The translations under genes and the position numbers were made by a program. From an uncultured Clostridium sp. (GTDB taxonomy: Bacteria; Bacillota; Clostridia; TANB77; CAG-508), in NCBI GenBank assembly GCA_900554815.1, contig USIO01000002.1, positions 1-64,000 of the forward strand: DNA of 64,000 nucleotides, in the 5' to 3' direction. Below are positions 17,361-26,271 of the stretch, one piece after another (within the stretch, counting starts at the first letter, position 1; every line of letters starts with the position of its first letter). A model generated the notes under the pieces. It ran no database searches and was not told where the DNA came from. It saw only the letters and a program-made list of their open reading frames with translations.

Positions 17361-17990
17361 TTACATTCCTCCTAATAAATATTTTAATTTTAATTTTTCT
17401 AACTCTAAAGAAGTGTCCACCTCTTTACTTCTAGCAGTCTCCACCGCTAGGCGTGCAGTGTCCACCGCACTTTTATCTCTAGCAGATATTGAAGTAGCCT
17501 CGTAAGCTGGAAATGTTACTGCACTAACTTCAACAACTGTTGAAATTGATTTTATATGTCTTGTTGGATAATCACTATCAAGGTTTTCCCATTCTTCGTC
17601 ATCGATTCCAAACATAAAAGACATACCTGTTATGTCTCCTCTCTCTATTGCACTATATAAATTTCTTGCCTCTGTATTATTTTCTACATCTAGTTCGACA
17701 TTAATTTCCATTCCTTCGTCATCAACAGATAATTGCATAGTAGAATTCTTGGAATTTCTTCTTGACCTTGCAAGTGGTATTTTAGATTGATCATGATTTA
17801 CTAAAAATCTTACATCTTCTAAATTTGTTTTCTTTAATGCTCCTTTTTCTATAATCTCTGCAAACATTCCACCTATATCTGTTTTACTTCCATAAACAAT
17901 TGGCCTTCCTACAATTATGTTTCCTCTTCTTTCATCTTTTTCTGCTCTAATTTGAAAATCGTAATTTCTTCTAATTAATTCATTCTTCAT
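17361..17990 (-). CDS. HK97-family prohead protease (S78)
   Basis: 209 aa when started at 17990 behind GGAGGTAG; 27 more in-frame codons lie upstream within the portal gene. Motifs: VGRPIVYGS near the N-terminus, LVNHDQ with the catalytic His (~70), and the ISTVVEVSAVTFPAYEATSI block with the serine region. It cleaves the capsid delta domain. It overlaps the portal gene by 11 bp. Confidence 0.9.
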   Translation of the reverse strand: MKNELIRRNYDFQIRAEKDERRGNIIVGRPIVYGSKTDIGGMFAEIIEKGALKKTNLEDVRFLVNHDQSKIPLARSRRNSKNSTMQLSVDDEGMEINVELDVENNTEARNLYSAIERGDITGMSFMFGIDDEEWENLDSDYPTRHIKSISTVVEVSAVTFPAYEATSISARDKSAVDTARLAVETARSKEVDTSLELEKLKLKYLLGGM

Positions 17991-19212
17991 TTTCACTACC
18001 TCCAATACTCGAGTTATTCTCATTTTCAACTTTATTGTTTTCTGCATTTGCTTTATTACTTGACATTGCAATTTGTCCTGCTAGCTCTGGAAGTGGTCTC
18101 ATTCCAAATGCTGTACGAAGTTCGTTTTTATAACAGCTTGCACTATCAACCAATAAATCAAATAATTCTATCTTTTGGCTTGTATCCATAAAAATTAATT
18201 CATGTGGGTACATCATAATTTTGTTTCCAAATCCTTTTTCTCTAACACTAAACATAGACATTGTAAAAGATTCGCCTGTTCTTTTTAAAATTGGCTCTAA
18301 GCTTTTTTGATAAAAAGCTTCGTATTGTGCTTTTGTATAATCTCCAGTTAATATTGGAAGAGAGACTCCAAAATTTCTCAATATTTTTTCATCAATAAAT
18401 TTTAAAGTAGTAGCATCTACTAATTGAATTTTGTTTTGTAATGGTATATATTCCCCTTTAATATCTAGTGGTAAAAATCCGCTTTCATTATTAGAAAGTC
18501 TTTTCTCCATATTCTTTATGTTTTCTTCCATTTTGCCATCGTCCATTAAAGTATTATATTTAATAACTCCATTTATGGAAAAAGAGCTTTTCAATGCTTT
18601 TGCTACTCCTTGCAATAATGTGTGGTTAAGTTCTAGCGTTTTTAATAATGCTTTGTTATCAGGTTGTCCTTTTTCATTGCCACCCATAAATTCATTAACT
18701 GAATACCTATACTTTATATGTATTACATCTGAATATGCTAAAATTGTTTCATATCCATTTATGAATTTGAATTGAATTCCTAGTTTTCCCTCTGGATCTT
18801 GCAAAAAAGTAACATCTATTGGTTGTATAGGATATAAGCCAGTATATTTTTTATTTCCTTTATTGTCTCTATAATATGTTGGAACAATAAAAGCATTATA
18901 ATTTAAAAATAATTGCCAATATACCTTTTCAAAAAAGTCCGTTTGTGTCATTCTTTCATTTGGTTCTTCTAATAGTCTTTGAATTTCACTATTCTCAACT
19001 GGTACTAAGTCACTTCCGTCTTTTTTTATATGATATGGATTTGCCTTTGTTAATTCTGTTACTAAGCAAGATATTGCTTGTTGTACAACATCACTTGCAT
19101 ATATATCTTGACCAAATTGTGAAAAGATAGGGGTATATCCATTCAACATTTGAGCATATTTAAAATTTTGCTTAATCTTCTTAAATTTGTTAATAAAATC
19201 AATTAGTCCCAA
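17980..19212 (-). CDS. Phage portal protein (HK97 type)
   Basis: 410 aa, starting with TTG at 19212 ten bases after AAGGAGG. Contains the portal pattern: Y-AS-DVV-Q-A-ISCLV near the N-terminus, HIKYRYS (~170) and the ILTGDYTKAQYEAFYQ segment near ~300. It forms the dodecameric ring for DNA packaging. The TTG start overlaps the 52-aa gene upstream by 14 bp, indicating coupled translation. Confidence 0.93.
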   Translation of the reverse strand: MGLIDFINKFKKIKQNFKYAQMLNGYTPIFSQFGQDIYASDVVQQAISCLVTELTKANPYHIKKDGSDLVPVENSEIQRLLEEPNERMTQTDFFEKVYWQLFLNYNAFIVPTYYRDNKGNKKYTGLYPIQPIDVTFLQDPEGKLGIQFKFINGYETILAYSDVIHIKYRYSVNEFMGGNEKGQPDNKALLKTLELNHTLLQGVAKALKSSFSINGVIKYNTLMDDGKMEENIKNMEKRLSNNESGFLPLDIKGEYIPLQNKIQLVDATTLKFIDEKILRNFGVSLPILTGDYTKAQYEAFYQKSLEPILKRTGESFTMSMFSVREKGFGNKIMMYPHELIFMDTSQKIELFDLLVDSASCYKNELRTAFGMRPLPELAGQIAMSSNKANAENNKVENENNSSIGGSENEE

Positions 19213-19357
19213 GGTCTTTTACCTCCTTAATCTCTAAAATATCTGTATTTCTATTATTCATATAAAAAATATATCTTGCTTCTGTTTGGCTAGTTGCTTT
19301 TATTTTTTCAACATAAATGTCAAAACCTTTTTGATATTTAATTTCATATTCTTTCAT
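19199..19357 (-). CDS. Small phage protein between terminase and portal (52 aa)
   Basis: An ORF from 19357 to 19199 behind an AAGGTG site. The 52 residues form a short alpha/beta unit (YEIKYQKGFDIYVEKIKAT). It ends inside the portal start region. Small proteins at this spot are common in such phages; no function known. Confidence 0.6.
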   Translation of the reverse strand: MKEYEIKYQKGFDIYVEKIKATSQTEARYIFYMNNRNTDILEIKEVKDLGTN

Positions 19358-19366
19358 ATCTACACC

Positions 19367-21034
19367 TTACCCATTAACTAACTTGTGGAATTCATTTCGA
19401 TATCTTCTATATATTTCATATAGAATTATCAATGTTACAGCTCCATCAATTCTTTTATTTGCTTGTTTCTTTACTTTGACACACATAATATTTCCTAAGT
19501 TATCCATTTCTATTGCGGAATTTCCTAGACACCACTTATCAATTTCATTGCTATTGTAATTTATAAGTCTATCCTTCAAGTCTGCTTCCACATATTTCAT
19601 TGCATTACTTAAAACCTTACCTTGCAATATCATTTCTACTTCTAAATTGTAATCATTCATTCTGTCTGTAAAAGCTTTTGAAAATCTTTGGTCATATCCT
19701 GCTATATATGACTTAATATTGTAATCTTTATATAATTGATAAAACCAATCTGCTATTTTAGTAATATCTATTTCATTACCATCATGGATTGTTAATAAAC
19801 CTTTTCTTGCCCATTCTTCATAATTAGCTCCTGCAGCTTTATCGTCACTATCTTCTAGTTTACTTTCTGGTATCCAATAATGTGAAAATACATATTTTGT
19901 TTTATCGTTTGGTTTCATTAATAATATTTTTGCATTTGATAAGTCTGTTGTTGCTGAGAGGTCAACTGCACCCAAACAAAAAGAACCTCTAAAGTCCTCT
20001 AGACTAAATGGTTCTTGTTCATAACTATAATCTTCATACATCAACCATGCTTGAGCATTGTTTTGTTTAATATTAAAGTCCTTGCAAAGTGTGTGCATTC
20101 TTTTTGATTTTGAAGTTTTTGATTTTTCTATTTCACTTCGTAATGATTTCCATTTTTTTACCACTCCTAATCCCGGATTTGATTTATACCAACTTTGTTC
20201 ATCTTGCCATATTTCTTCTTCACTGTCTTGTGTATAAAGCCATGGTAAATAATGAATATCATCGGTTTCGTCAAATAAAACTTCTCTTGCATATTTTAGT
20301 TCATTGTCTAGATATCCATCATTAATAAATCCTTCTGTTGTTAGATTTATAAATAATGGTTCATCTTTTGTCGACATTGATTTCTGACCTGCTTCAGCAA
20401 TTTCATCATTTGGTGCATCGTGGCTTTCATCCATATACATTTTGTCTATGTTTCTACCATCTTTATTTTGAGTTTTACCTGACATTTTAAATATTGTTAT
20501 ATTTTTTTGTGTATTACAGATTTCAGACATATTTTTGTGAGTAACTTTTGAGTGTGGATCTATTCTTTTTCTCATATTGTCTATTTCATTCCAAAGTAAG
20601 CTAGCTTGCTTATCATCGTTAGATGCACAGACTATATCCATTCCACCTTCGCCAATTCTCAAATCTGCATGAGCATCTGCTGCCATAAGTGTTGTTTTTC
20701 CATTCTTTCTTGCTATCAATAAAAGTATATTTTGAAATCTTCTTACCCATCTTTTTAATTCTGGATCATATACTTTAAAAGAATATATTACTTCAATAAA
20801 AGCCTTTTCCCAGAGTAATAATTGCATTGGCATATTATAAAAAGGTCTTTTGCTTTGCAAACATAAATGTTCCATAAAATCAATTCTTAAATGTGCCTCT
20901 TCTGTGTCATATTTATAGTTAGGATTTTTTAAATCTTTAATTAGTTTTTGTAATTCTGTTTTTAATTCTAAGCCTACTATTATATTTCCACTTTTAATTT
21001 CTTCATAATATTGTTCTAAGAAGTATTTACTCAT
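19367..21034 (-). CDS. Terminase large subunit
   Basis: 555 aa Terminase_1 (HK97 type). Walker A-like LLIARKNGKTT near residue 110, the Walker B region KMYMDESHDA (~215), coupling motif INLTTEG (~250), and the nuclease domain with LGAVDLSATTD (~365) and the C-terminal DGAVTLIILYE acidic site. It packages DNA into proheads. It overlaps its partner at 21027 by 8 bp. Confidence 0.96.
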   Translation of the reverse strand: MSKYFLEQYYEEIKSGNIIVGLELKTELQKLIKDLKNPNYKYDTEEAHLRIDFMEHLCLQSKRPFYNMPMQLLLWEKAFIEVIYSFKVYDPELKRWVRRFQNILLLIARKNGKTTLMAADAHADLRIGEGGMDIVCASNDDKQASLLWNEIDNMRKRIDPHSKVTHKNMSEICNTQKNITIFKMSGKTQNKDGRNIDKMYMDESHDAPNDEIAEAGQKSMSTKDEPLFINLTTEGFINDGYLDNELKYAREVLFDETDDIHYLPWLYTQDSEEEIWQDEQSWYKSNPGLGVVKKWKSLRSEIEKSKTSKSKRMHTLCKDFNIKQNNAQAWLMYEDYSYEQEPFSLEDFRGSFCLGAVDLSATTDLSNAKILLMKPNDKTKYVFSHYWIPESKLEDSDDKAAGANYEEWARKGLLTIHDGNEIDITKIADWFYQLYKDYNIKSYIAGYDQRFSKAFTDRMNDYNLEVEMILQGKVLSNAMKYVEADLKDRLINYNSNEIDKWCLGNSAIEMDNLGNIMCVKVKKQANKRIDGAVTLIILYEIYRRYRNEFHKLVNG

Positions 21035-21344
21035 ATTGTTGCCTTTTTCTTTCTTCTAGCCATTTTGTAACAGCATCTTCTTCAACTTCATGTCCATTTA
21101 TCATTGAATATAACATTCTTATCGCATTCATGTAACTTTGTGAGTGTTCCTTATATAATTTAGCTGCTGTTGTGGCTCTTTGTTTTGTTGGATCTTTAGG
21201 ATGAACTTGTATAAATGGATGTTTTTTTAATTCTTCCATTCGTTCTTCCAAAAAGGCTATATTATCTAAAAGTGGATTAATTAATTTTTTCTTGTTTTCA
21301 TCAATATCCTTAAAAATATTGTCTAATTCTTCCCTTCTTGTCAC
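21027..21344 (-). CDS. Terminase small subunit-like protein (P27 type)
   Basis: 105 aa. N-terminal helix (ELDNIFKDIDENKKKLINPLLDNIAFLEERM), a linker rich in Lys and Pro, then a second helical part (AAKLYKEHSQSYMNAIRMLYSMI) as in P27-type small terminases. It abuts the large subunit. A second small-terminase candidate lies at 22153-22785, so which one recognises the packaging site is unresolved. Confidence 0.65.
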   Translation of the reverse strand: MTRREELDNIFKDIDENKKKLINPLLDNIAFLEERMEELKKHPFIQVHPKDPTKQRATTAAKLYKEHSQSYMNAIRMLYSMINGHEVEEDAVTKWLEERKRQQYE

Positions 21345-21379
21345 TTAACCTTCCTTCTTCCTATATATATTTCTATTTT

Positions 21380-21475
21380 TTCAAAAAAAATGAAATTTTT
21401 GCCTCGTGTGAAAAAGAGGTACCCCTTACAGTCCCCAGCCAATGTATTTTATATCTTGATAGGGGGGGACTATGG
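21380..21475. other. Candidate cos region
   Basis: A non-coding 125-bp gap between the HNH gene and the small terminase contains unusual GC-rich blocks (GAGGTACCCC, AGTCCCCAGCC and a run of seven G at about 21463-21469) in otherwise AT-rich DNA. Phages with an HNH endonuclease beside the terminase usually carry their cos site here. No cleavage position can be read from the sequence. Confidence 0.35.
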
Positions 21476-22138
21476 TTGAAAGCTTTCAAACCATTCTTCT
21501 ATATATTCTTTCCAATTATCATTTTTTGCACGATTTAAACAAATATCTTTACTACATTCAATGAATATCGTTTCAGCTCCGAGCTTGTCTGCTAGTCTTT
21601 GTCTTTCCATCTTTAATGGATAAGTACCTACTATAAAAGCATTCTGCCAGTTGCCTAGTCTCATCTTGATTTGTTCAAGTAGATTATTCCTTGTTTCAAA
21701 AACATTTTGCTGTAATTTCTTAGGTTTGTTATACTTGTCGCAGAAGCTAATGCACTCCCATATTTTGTCTATATCTATGATTAAATCATCAGTTGTTGCC
21801 ATTTCTTCTACCCATGTTGACTTACCAGAACATGGAGAACCATAAACTATATATACTTTCTTAGGTAATTCATATCCAAATCTATGATGTACTGCATTAT
21901 GGCATTTAAAATGTATCAACATTATATTGTCTTTGTTAAGGCTTATATTATAGTCATTTACATTTGCATTGTTTAATGGTATCTTATGATGTCCTATGCA
22001 GTCATAGGCTTTTACTATTTCTTTTCCACAGTATTCACATATTAGCTGTCCTTCCTTATTTGTTCTTTCTAGTTTCAATTCTTCGAGTAGTTTCTGCCAT
22101 TCTTTAGATTTATATAATTCATGAGGATTTGCAAACAT
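21470..22138 (-). CDS. HNH endonuclease fused to P-loop kinase-like domain
   Basis: 222 aa. Residues 1-90 are an HNH nuclease with a zinc CxxC (CEYCG), an IGHHKIPL His pair, the central Asn and a second CHNAVHH. Residues ~93-222 form a P-loop domain beginning KVYIVYGSPCSGKST, with a DIDKIWE Walker B-like strand and a lid, as in polynucleotide or shikimate-type kinases. The nuclease part probably works with the terminase at cos. The kinase part might act on nucleic-acid ends; this is inferred from architecture. Confidence 0.85.
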   Translation of the reverse strand: MFANPHELYKSKEWQKLLEELKLERTNKEGQLICEYCGKEIVKAYDCIGHHKIPLNNANVNDYNISLNKDNIMLIHFKCHNAVHHRFGYELPKKVYIVYGSPCSGKSTWVEEMATTDDLIIDIDKIWECISFCDKYNKPKKLQQNVFETRNNLLEQIKMRLGNWQNAFIVGTYPLKMERQRLADKLGAETIFIECSKDICLNRAKNDNWKEYIEEWFESFQP

Positions 22139-22152
22139 ATTTTTCTATCTCC

Positions 22153-22785
22153 TTACCAAATATCATTTTCAATTTGTTTTTCTTTTAGCTCTAACATCTT
22201 CTTACTAAATCCTAATTTTAGCATATTCTCTCTGCTCTTACGTTTTGATTCTTGAACTCTTGTAAGTCCATCTTCTATTCTTTGTATTGTGTTCAATGTT
22301 GGTTCCGCTTCTGTTACTGTTTCAGTATCTCCTCCATTATTCTTTTTACGAATAAATCCTATTGTCATATCTTTATCTTTTCCTTCTAGAGTTCTTATTC
22401 TTTTTAGCATTCTCTTTTCTCTTATTGTAAGTAGCTTATATTCATTGACATATTCTTTCATCATTAAGCTATCTATGTCATTATCATTAATTGTATAATT
22501 GTTATATAATTCAAGCTCCTCTTCTGTCAGTACATCTTTATATATTTGTTCATATTCTCCAGTAACAACAGCATTTTTATTATTGCTAGTTGCTCCTGTT
22601 CCTCCTTTGTTTTTCTTGGCATTTTGGTTTCCCTTATATAGTTCACTTTTATTTCTAGTCAAATTATATTTATATATAATCTTCTTTAAATCAGACAAAG
22701 TAATGTTGTGTTTTTTATAAATGTCTTTGTATGTCATTCCATTTAAATAATCATTTTTTATGTTCTCTATTTTCTTAAATGTCAA
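22153..22785 (-). CDS. Terminase small subunit-like protein (YqaS/PBSX type)
   Basis: 210 aa. An N-terminal HTH (NDYLNGMTYKDIYKKHNITLSDLKKII) is followed by the KGNQNAKKNKGGTGATSNNKNA segment characteristic of PBSX/YqaS-type small terminases, then a helical C-terminal part. It binds the packaging site in related phages. It lies just 5' of the HNH gene. Confidence 0.8.
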   Translation of the reverse strand: MTFKKIENIKNDYLNGMTYKDIYKKHNITLSDLKKIIYKYNLTRNKSELYKGNQNAKKNKGGTGATSNNKNAVVTGEYEQIYKDVLTEEELELYNNYTINDNDIDSLMMKEYVNEYKLLTIREKRMLKRIRTLEGKDKDMTIGFIRKKNNGGDTETVTEAEPTLNTIQRIEDGLTRVQESKRKSRENMLKLGFSKKMLELKEKQIENDIW

Positions 22786-22804
22786 TGCATCTCACCCACC
22801 TCCA

Positions 22805-23839
22805 TTACCTTTTTAATTTATCTAATAACTGTTCTTTAATCTTCTCAGCAATTTTTTTCATCATTACTGGTGGAACACTCATTCCACATATGTATTGAAC
22901 ATTTTGTCCACAAAAGTTATAATCTTGTGGAAATGTTTGAATTAGTTTAATATCTCTATCACTTATTGATGCTGGCACATCGAATCTTAAAAATAAGCTT
23001 CCAGATGCTAATGTGTTTGGTATCCTATTATCTTTAACAAATTGTGTATTGAAGCTACTAATCTTACCATTTTCTGTTCTTTCAATAGTATCACATAAAT
23101 TGTTGTCCCTTTTACTTCTCTTTAACCATCTTTTGTATAACATAGTATCCTTATTTATTAATTTGTACTCTGTATCTTTTATTTCTCCATAGGTTATAAA
23201 TTTTTCATTAAATTCTAATTGTATCTTCGGCAAATCTAAATCTTCTCTTATCGAAATAAAAAATACTCTTTCTCTCTTTTGAGGAACTCCCATTCTTGCA
23301 GAGTTTAATAGAAATATTTGTGTTCTATATCCTATTTTTTCTAATTCTTTTATTATTAAGTTTACATATCCTCTAGCATTGCCCATTATTATTCCTTTTA
23401 CATTTTCTGCTACAATTATTTTGGGTTTTAATCTTCCTGCTAACTTTATAAATTCAAAAAACAAATCATCCAAAACTTGAAATGCCTGTCCTTCTCTAAA
23501 CTTTTTACTTTTTCCCCAGTTTTTTTCTCTTTCTCCTGCTAGTGAAAAGGTACTACATGGAGGGCTTCCATCTAATATATCTAAATCATATAATTCTTGT
23601 GGATAATCTTCTAATTTATTCATTTCTTGTATTGGCATACAAAAATTATATTTTGGATGATGGTTACAGATATACACTTTATTTATTTTTTTATCAATTT
23701 CACAATTTCCTATAACATTGTATCCTGCTAGTTTATATCCCATAGTTGATCCTCCACCACAGGAAAAACATGAAAATACCTTATAATTATTTTTAGGAAT
23801 ATGTTTTAAATCCGTTAAATTCCATTCATACTCTGGCAT
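22805..23839 (-). CDS. DNA (cytosine-5) methyltransferase
   Basis: 344 aa. Motif I FSCFSCGGGSTMGYKLAG, motif IV GSPPCSTFS with the catalytic Cys (~90), motif VI AENVKG, motif VIII QKRERVFFI, and a short target recognition region before the C-terminal motif X. No restriction endonuclease is encoded beside it, so it is probably a solitary phage methylase that protects phage DNA. It is paired with a ParB-like protein, a common phage association. Confidence 0.93.
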   Translation of the reverse strand: MPEYEWNLTDLKHIPKNNYKVFSCFSCGGGSTMGYKLAGYNVIGNCEIDKKINKVYICNHHPKYNFCMPIQEMNKLEDYPQELYDLDILDGSPPCSTFSLAGEREKNWGKSKKFREGQAFQVLDDLFFEFIKLAGRLKPKIIVAENVKGIIMGNARGYVNLIIKELEKIGYRTQIFLLNSARMGVPQKRERVFFISIREDLDLPKIQLEFNEKFITYGEIKDTEYKLINKDTMLYKRWLKRSKRDNNLCDTIERTENGKISSFNTQFVKDNRIPNTLASGSLFLRFDVPASISDRDIKLIQTFPQDYNFCGQNVQYICGMSVPPVMMKKIAEKIKEQLLDKLKR

Positions 23840-23849
23840 TATATTTTCC

Positions 23850-24434
23850 TCATTTCTTTATATCAAACATAAATCCACATTTTGGGCATTGACATTGAAA
23901 TTTATCATCTTTAAATTCTGACAAATCCACTTCTTCATTATCATTTATTATTTCTTCTGATTCTTTTAGTAATTTTTCAATTTCTTCATTATCAAATCCT
24001 GTTAATAATAAATCTATATCCGCTTCTTTTAATTCTAGAAGTAAATCTTCTAACTTATCATAATCCCATTCTCCACTAATCTTATTTAGTGCAACATTTA
24101 ATGCTTTTTCTTTTACTTTGTCTAGTTCAACAACATTACATTCAATTTCAGTATATCCTAATGTTTTTAATACTTTTAACCTTTGATGTCCACCTATTAC
24201 AGTCATATCTTTATTAACTATAATAGGATCCACATATCCAAATTCTTCAATACTTCTTTGAATCTTTTTCCATTCTTCATCTTCGGGTTGAAGAGATCTT
24301 TTCTTGGATTGTATTCTGCTAGTTTTAATTTTTCTATGTTTATTTTTTGAATGTTCATTTTCTTTCTCCTTAAAACAATTTATTTCATATTTACAATTTT
24401 TACATTCTCTTAACATACAGATTTTATAATTCAT
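23850..24434 (-). CDS. ParB-like nuclease-domain protein
   Basis: 194 aa from 24434, nine bases after AAAGGA; the open frame runs back through the tRNA and is not coding there. Residues ~35-125 are a ParB N-terminal/sulfiredoxin-like domain (EFGYVDPIIVNKDMTVIGGHQR with the GxHR motif). Cysteines at both ends (CMLRECKNCKYEINC and CQCPKCGF) suggest zinc binding. In phages such proteins accompany DNA methylases; the role is likely DNA binding or nicking. Confidence 0.8.
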   Translation of the reverse strand: MNYKICMLRECKNCKYEINCFKEKENEHSKNKHRKIKTSRIQSKKRSLQPEDEEWKKIQRSIEEFGYVDPIIVNKDMTVIGGHQRLKVLKTLGYTEIECNVVELDKVKEKALNVALNKISGEWDYDKLEDLLLELKEADIDLLLTGFDNEEIEKLLKESEEIINDNEEVDLSEFKDDKFQCQCPKCGFMFDIKK

Positions 24435-24455
24435 AGGCATATATCCTTTTTTCTT

Positions 24456-24529
24456 TGGTTGCGGACATAGGATTCGAACCTCGTCTATGGGATATGACCC
24501 CATCGTGCTGCCTTTGCACCATCTCCGCA
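24456..24529 (-). tRNA. Prophage tRNA-Met-like (CAT), degenerate stems
   Basis: The minus strand folds as a cloverleaf: acceptor GCGGA/TCCGC (5 good pairs, then a G-G mismatch), D arm GTGC/GCAC, anticodon arm ATGGG/CCCAT with loop GTCATAT (CAT anticodon), TTCGAAT T-loop and a CCA at 24458-24456. The T stem pairs only three bases and the variable region is one or two bases short, so it may be decaying or specialised. It sits between the late-regulator terminator and the ParB-like gene. Confidence 0.65.
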
Positions 24530-24537
24530 ATATAAAA

Positions 24538-24561
24538 AGCTACCTAAAGGGGAAGGTAGCT
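24538..24561 (-). terminator. Rho-independent terminator after early region
   Basis: Minus strand AGCTACCT / AGGTAGCT 8-bp stem with an 8-nt loop, followed by TTTTTATA. It separates the early region and late regulator from the tRNA and packaging genes. Confidence 0.8.
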
Positions 24562-24678
24562 CTACAAAATTGGAAAAAGATATATGAAATTTCATATTTG
24601 CAATTTTTTGCAATTATAATTGTAACATATTATTTTTTTTAATAATACGGACAAAATATATAAATTTTATGTACAAAA

Positions 24679-25110
24679 CTAAGACATTTTTTTATTCTTA
24701 TCATATTCCTTTTGCATTTTCTTAATCGATCTATCTATTGTTTTTTGTATAGCACCATATCCTCTATCCTTTTTTACTGCTATTTCCTCTATGCTTATTT
24801 TCTGATAATAACGCATATCAATAATATCTTGATTATATTTCTTTAATGTTTTTACTAAATCTTCTACAATTTTCAAATCACTTTTTAAGTCATCTATATA
24901 TCTTTGTTTTTTATCTATCTTCTCATCTGCATTTACAACGGCCTCTTCTATTTTTGAAATTGTATAACCTTTAGCTTTTGGCATGCCATCTAATTTCGAG
25001 CTTTTTAAATCATATATTTCACTTTTTAATTCTCGAATTTCTTTTTCTGTAATACTAATCCTCAATTTATATACATTATAGTTTTCCAAAACTTCTTGTA
25101 CATTCATCAT
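24679..25110 (-). CDS. Late-gene regulator (ArpU/RinA-like, sigma-like HTH)
   Basis: About 143 aa from 25110 (ATGATG five to eight bases after GGAGG; either Met possible). A long coiled coil (residues ~10-95) precedes a C-terminal sigma-70 region 4-like HTH (MRYYQKISIEEIAVKKDRGYGAIQKTIDRSIKK pattern). Such proteins activate late transcription in Firmicutes phages. It is the last early gene and precedes a terminator, fitting an antitermination or activation role on the late operon downstream. Confidence 0.78.
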   Translation of the reverse strand: MMNVQEVLENYNVYKLRISITEKEIRELKSEIYDLKSSKLDGMPKAKGYTISKIEEAVVNADEKIDKKQRYIDDLKSDLKIVEDLVKTLKKYNQDIIDMRYYQKISIEEIAVKKDRGYGAIQKTIDRSIKKMQKEYDKNKKMS

Positions 25111-25250
25111 TTGCACCTCCAATATATTTTTATAACTTGTAGCACTTTATACACCTGCCTTTCCTCTTCTCATTTTTCTATTGTGTTAGTTTTTGTTTTT
25201 TTCTTAATTAGAAATTATTTTTATTTAATTTTATTTACATATTGCTGTCG

Positions 25251-25688
25251 TTATCGTTTTTTATTTTTTTGAAAATTAGAAATTATATTATAATATCTTA
25301 GATAAGTATATTTTTCTGTATTATTTTTAATAATTTGGTTTATTTCATTTTGTTGCATTCCTGCACATCTTAATAATTTTATAAACCTCTTCTTAGTAAT
25401 CTTTTTATTCATATTTTTAGTAAGGCTCTCAGCTAATTCTACTATCGCTTTAGTAACGGTTTCTGCTACTTGTACAATTGTTTCAAATGTTTTTGCCAAT
25501 GCATCTGATACTGGTTCTATTACATCTTTTATAGTTTGCTGTATTGCTTTTTCCATTAACGCATATTCTTCATCTGATATTATTATTGCTTGTTTATCTG
25601 CATCACATATAACTTCAGTAATATATCCAAACTTCACTATATTTTGTATGTTTTCTATTGAAATTTTTTCATACCCATATTTTTTCAT
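25251..25688 (-). CDS. Phage protein with ITKKRFIKLL C-terminal motif
   Basis: 145 aa. The N-terminal ~35 residues are beta-like, the middle a hydrophobic/amphipathic helix (LAKTFETIVQVAETVTKAIVELAE), and the C-terminal ~45 residues begin KKITKKRFIKLLRCAG. The same C-terminal block occurs in the protein at 29598-30011. No known family; the shared block may bind DNA or a common partner. Confidence 0.6.
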   Translation of the reverse strand: MKKYGYEKISIENIQNIVKFGYITEVICDADKQAIIISDEEYALMEKAIQQTIKDVIEPVSDALAKTFETIVQVAETVTKAIVELAESLTKNMNKKITKKRFIKLLRCAGMQQNEINQIIKNNTEKYTYLRYYNIISNFQKNKKR

Positions 25689-25691
25689 CTT

Positions 25692-25910
25692 CTACTCCTC
25701 TTGATTTAGAATTACTTTTTCTATTTCTTCTATGCACTCTTTGCAATATTCCTTTTCGTTATTAAACATTTTTCTCATATTCTGTTGTATATTATTTGCA
25801 ACACCTTCAGTAGTCAGTCTCATTGTTCTATCTTCTTTTTCGTAAATATTTATAGTCCAATAGTTCCCTTTTATTTCTTTTTTGCATCTGTCACAAATTC
25901 TTTTTAACAT
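25692..25910 (-). CDS. Small zinc-ribbon phage protein (72 aa)
   Basis: 72 aa with CxxC pairs at both ends (CDRCKK and CKEC), forming a probable treble-clef or ribbon site, and an internal NIYEKEDRTMRL strand. Function unknown. It is packed 1-3 bp from both neighbours within the early operon. Confidence 0.6.
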   Translation of the reverse strand: MLKRICDRCKKEIKGNYWTINIYEKEDRTMRLTTEGVANNIQQNMRKMFNNEKEYCKECIEEIEKVILNQEE

Positions 25911-25911
25911 A

Positions 25912-26271
25912 TTATCCCTCCTCTATATCATCAAATAGTTCTTCATATTTTTCTATATCATTTAAAGCATTTAATATGCCTTTTACTTCATCTTCAGATA
26001 TAAGTTCTATATAATCTTTATTTCTATATGTTATATCTGGTTGACCAACATATTCTCCTATGTGTACAAAGAATTGTCCTTTTTTTGTTTTATACAATGT
26101 ATGTCTATATTTTGGATATGTAGTAATAAATAATCCATCGTGTGGAATTTGTTTTATATATGTTATTATCTTTTCAGATGTTTCTGTATCATATATTTTA
26201 TTATTTTTTAAATATTTCACTTTAATTCTCCCTTCTTTATTTTTTATAAGCATTTTGATAATATTGTTCAT
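25912..26271 (-). CDS. Unknown early phage protein (119 aa)
   Basis: 119 aa alpha/beta protein with an acidic C-terminus and a central IGEYVGQPD segment. It overlaps the next upstream gene by 35 bp and has a GAAGGGAG ribosome site. I see no recognised motif. Confidence 0.55.
   Translation of the reverse strand: MNNIIKMLIKNKEGRIKVKYLKNNKIYDTETSEKIITYIKQIPHDGLFITTYPKYRHTLYKTKKGQFFVHIGEYVGQPDITYRNKDYIELISEDEVKGILNALNDIEKYEELFDDIEEG

Noticed and set aside
24435..24530. N-terminal extension of the ParB-like protein
   Set aside because: It overlaps the tRNA-like gene; the ribosome site points to the start at 24434.
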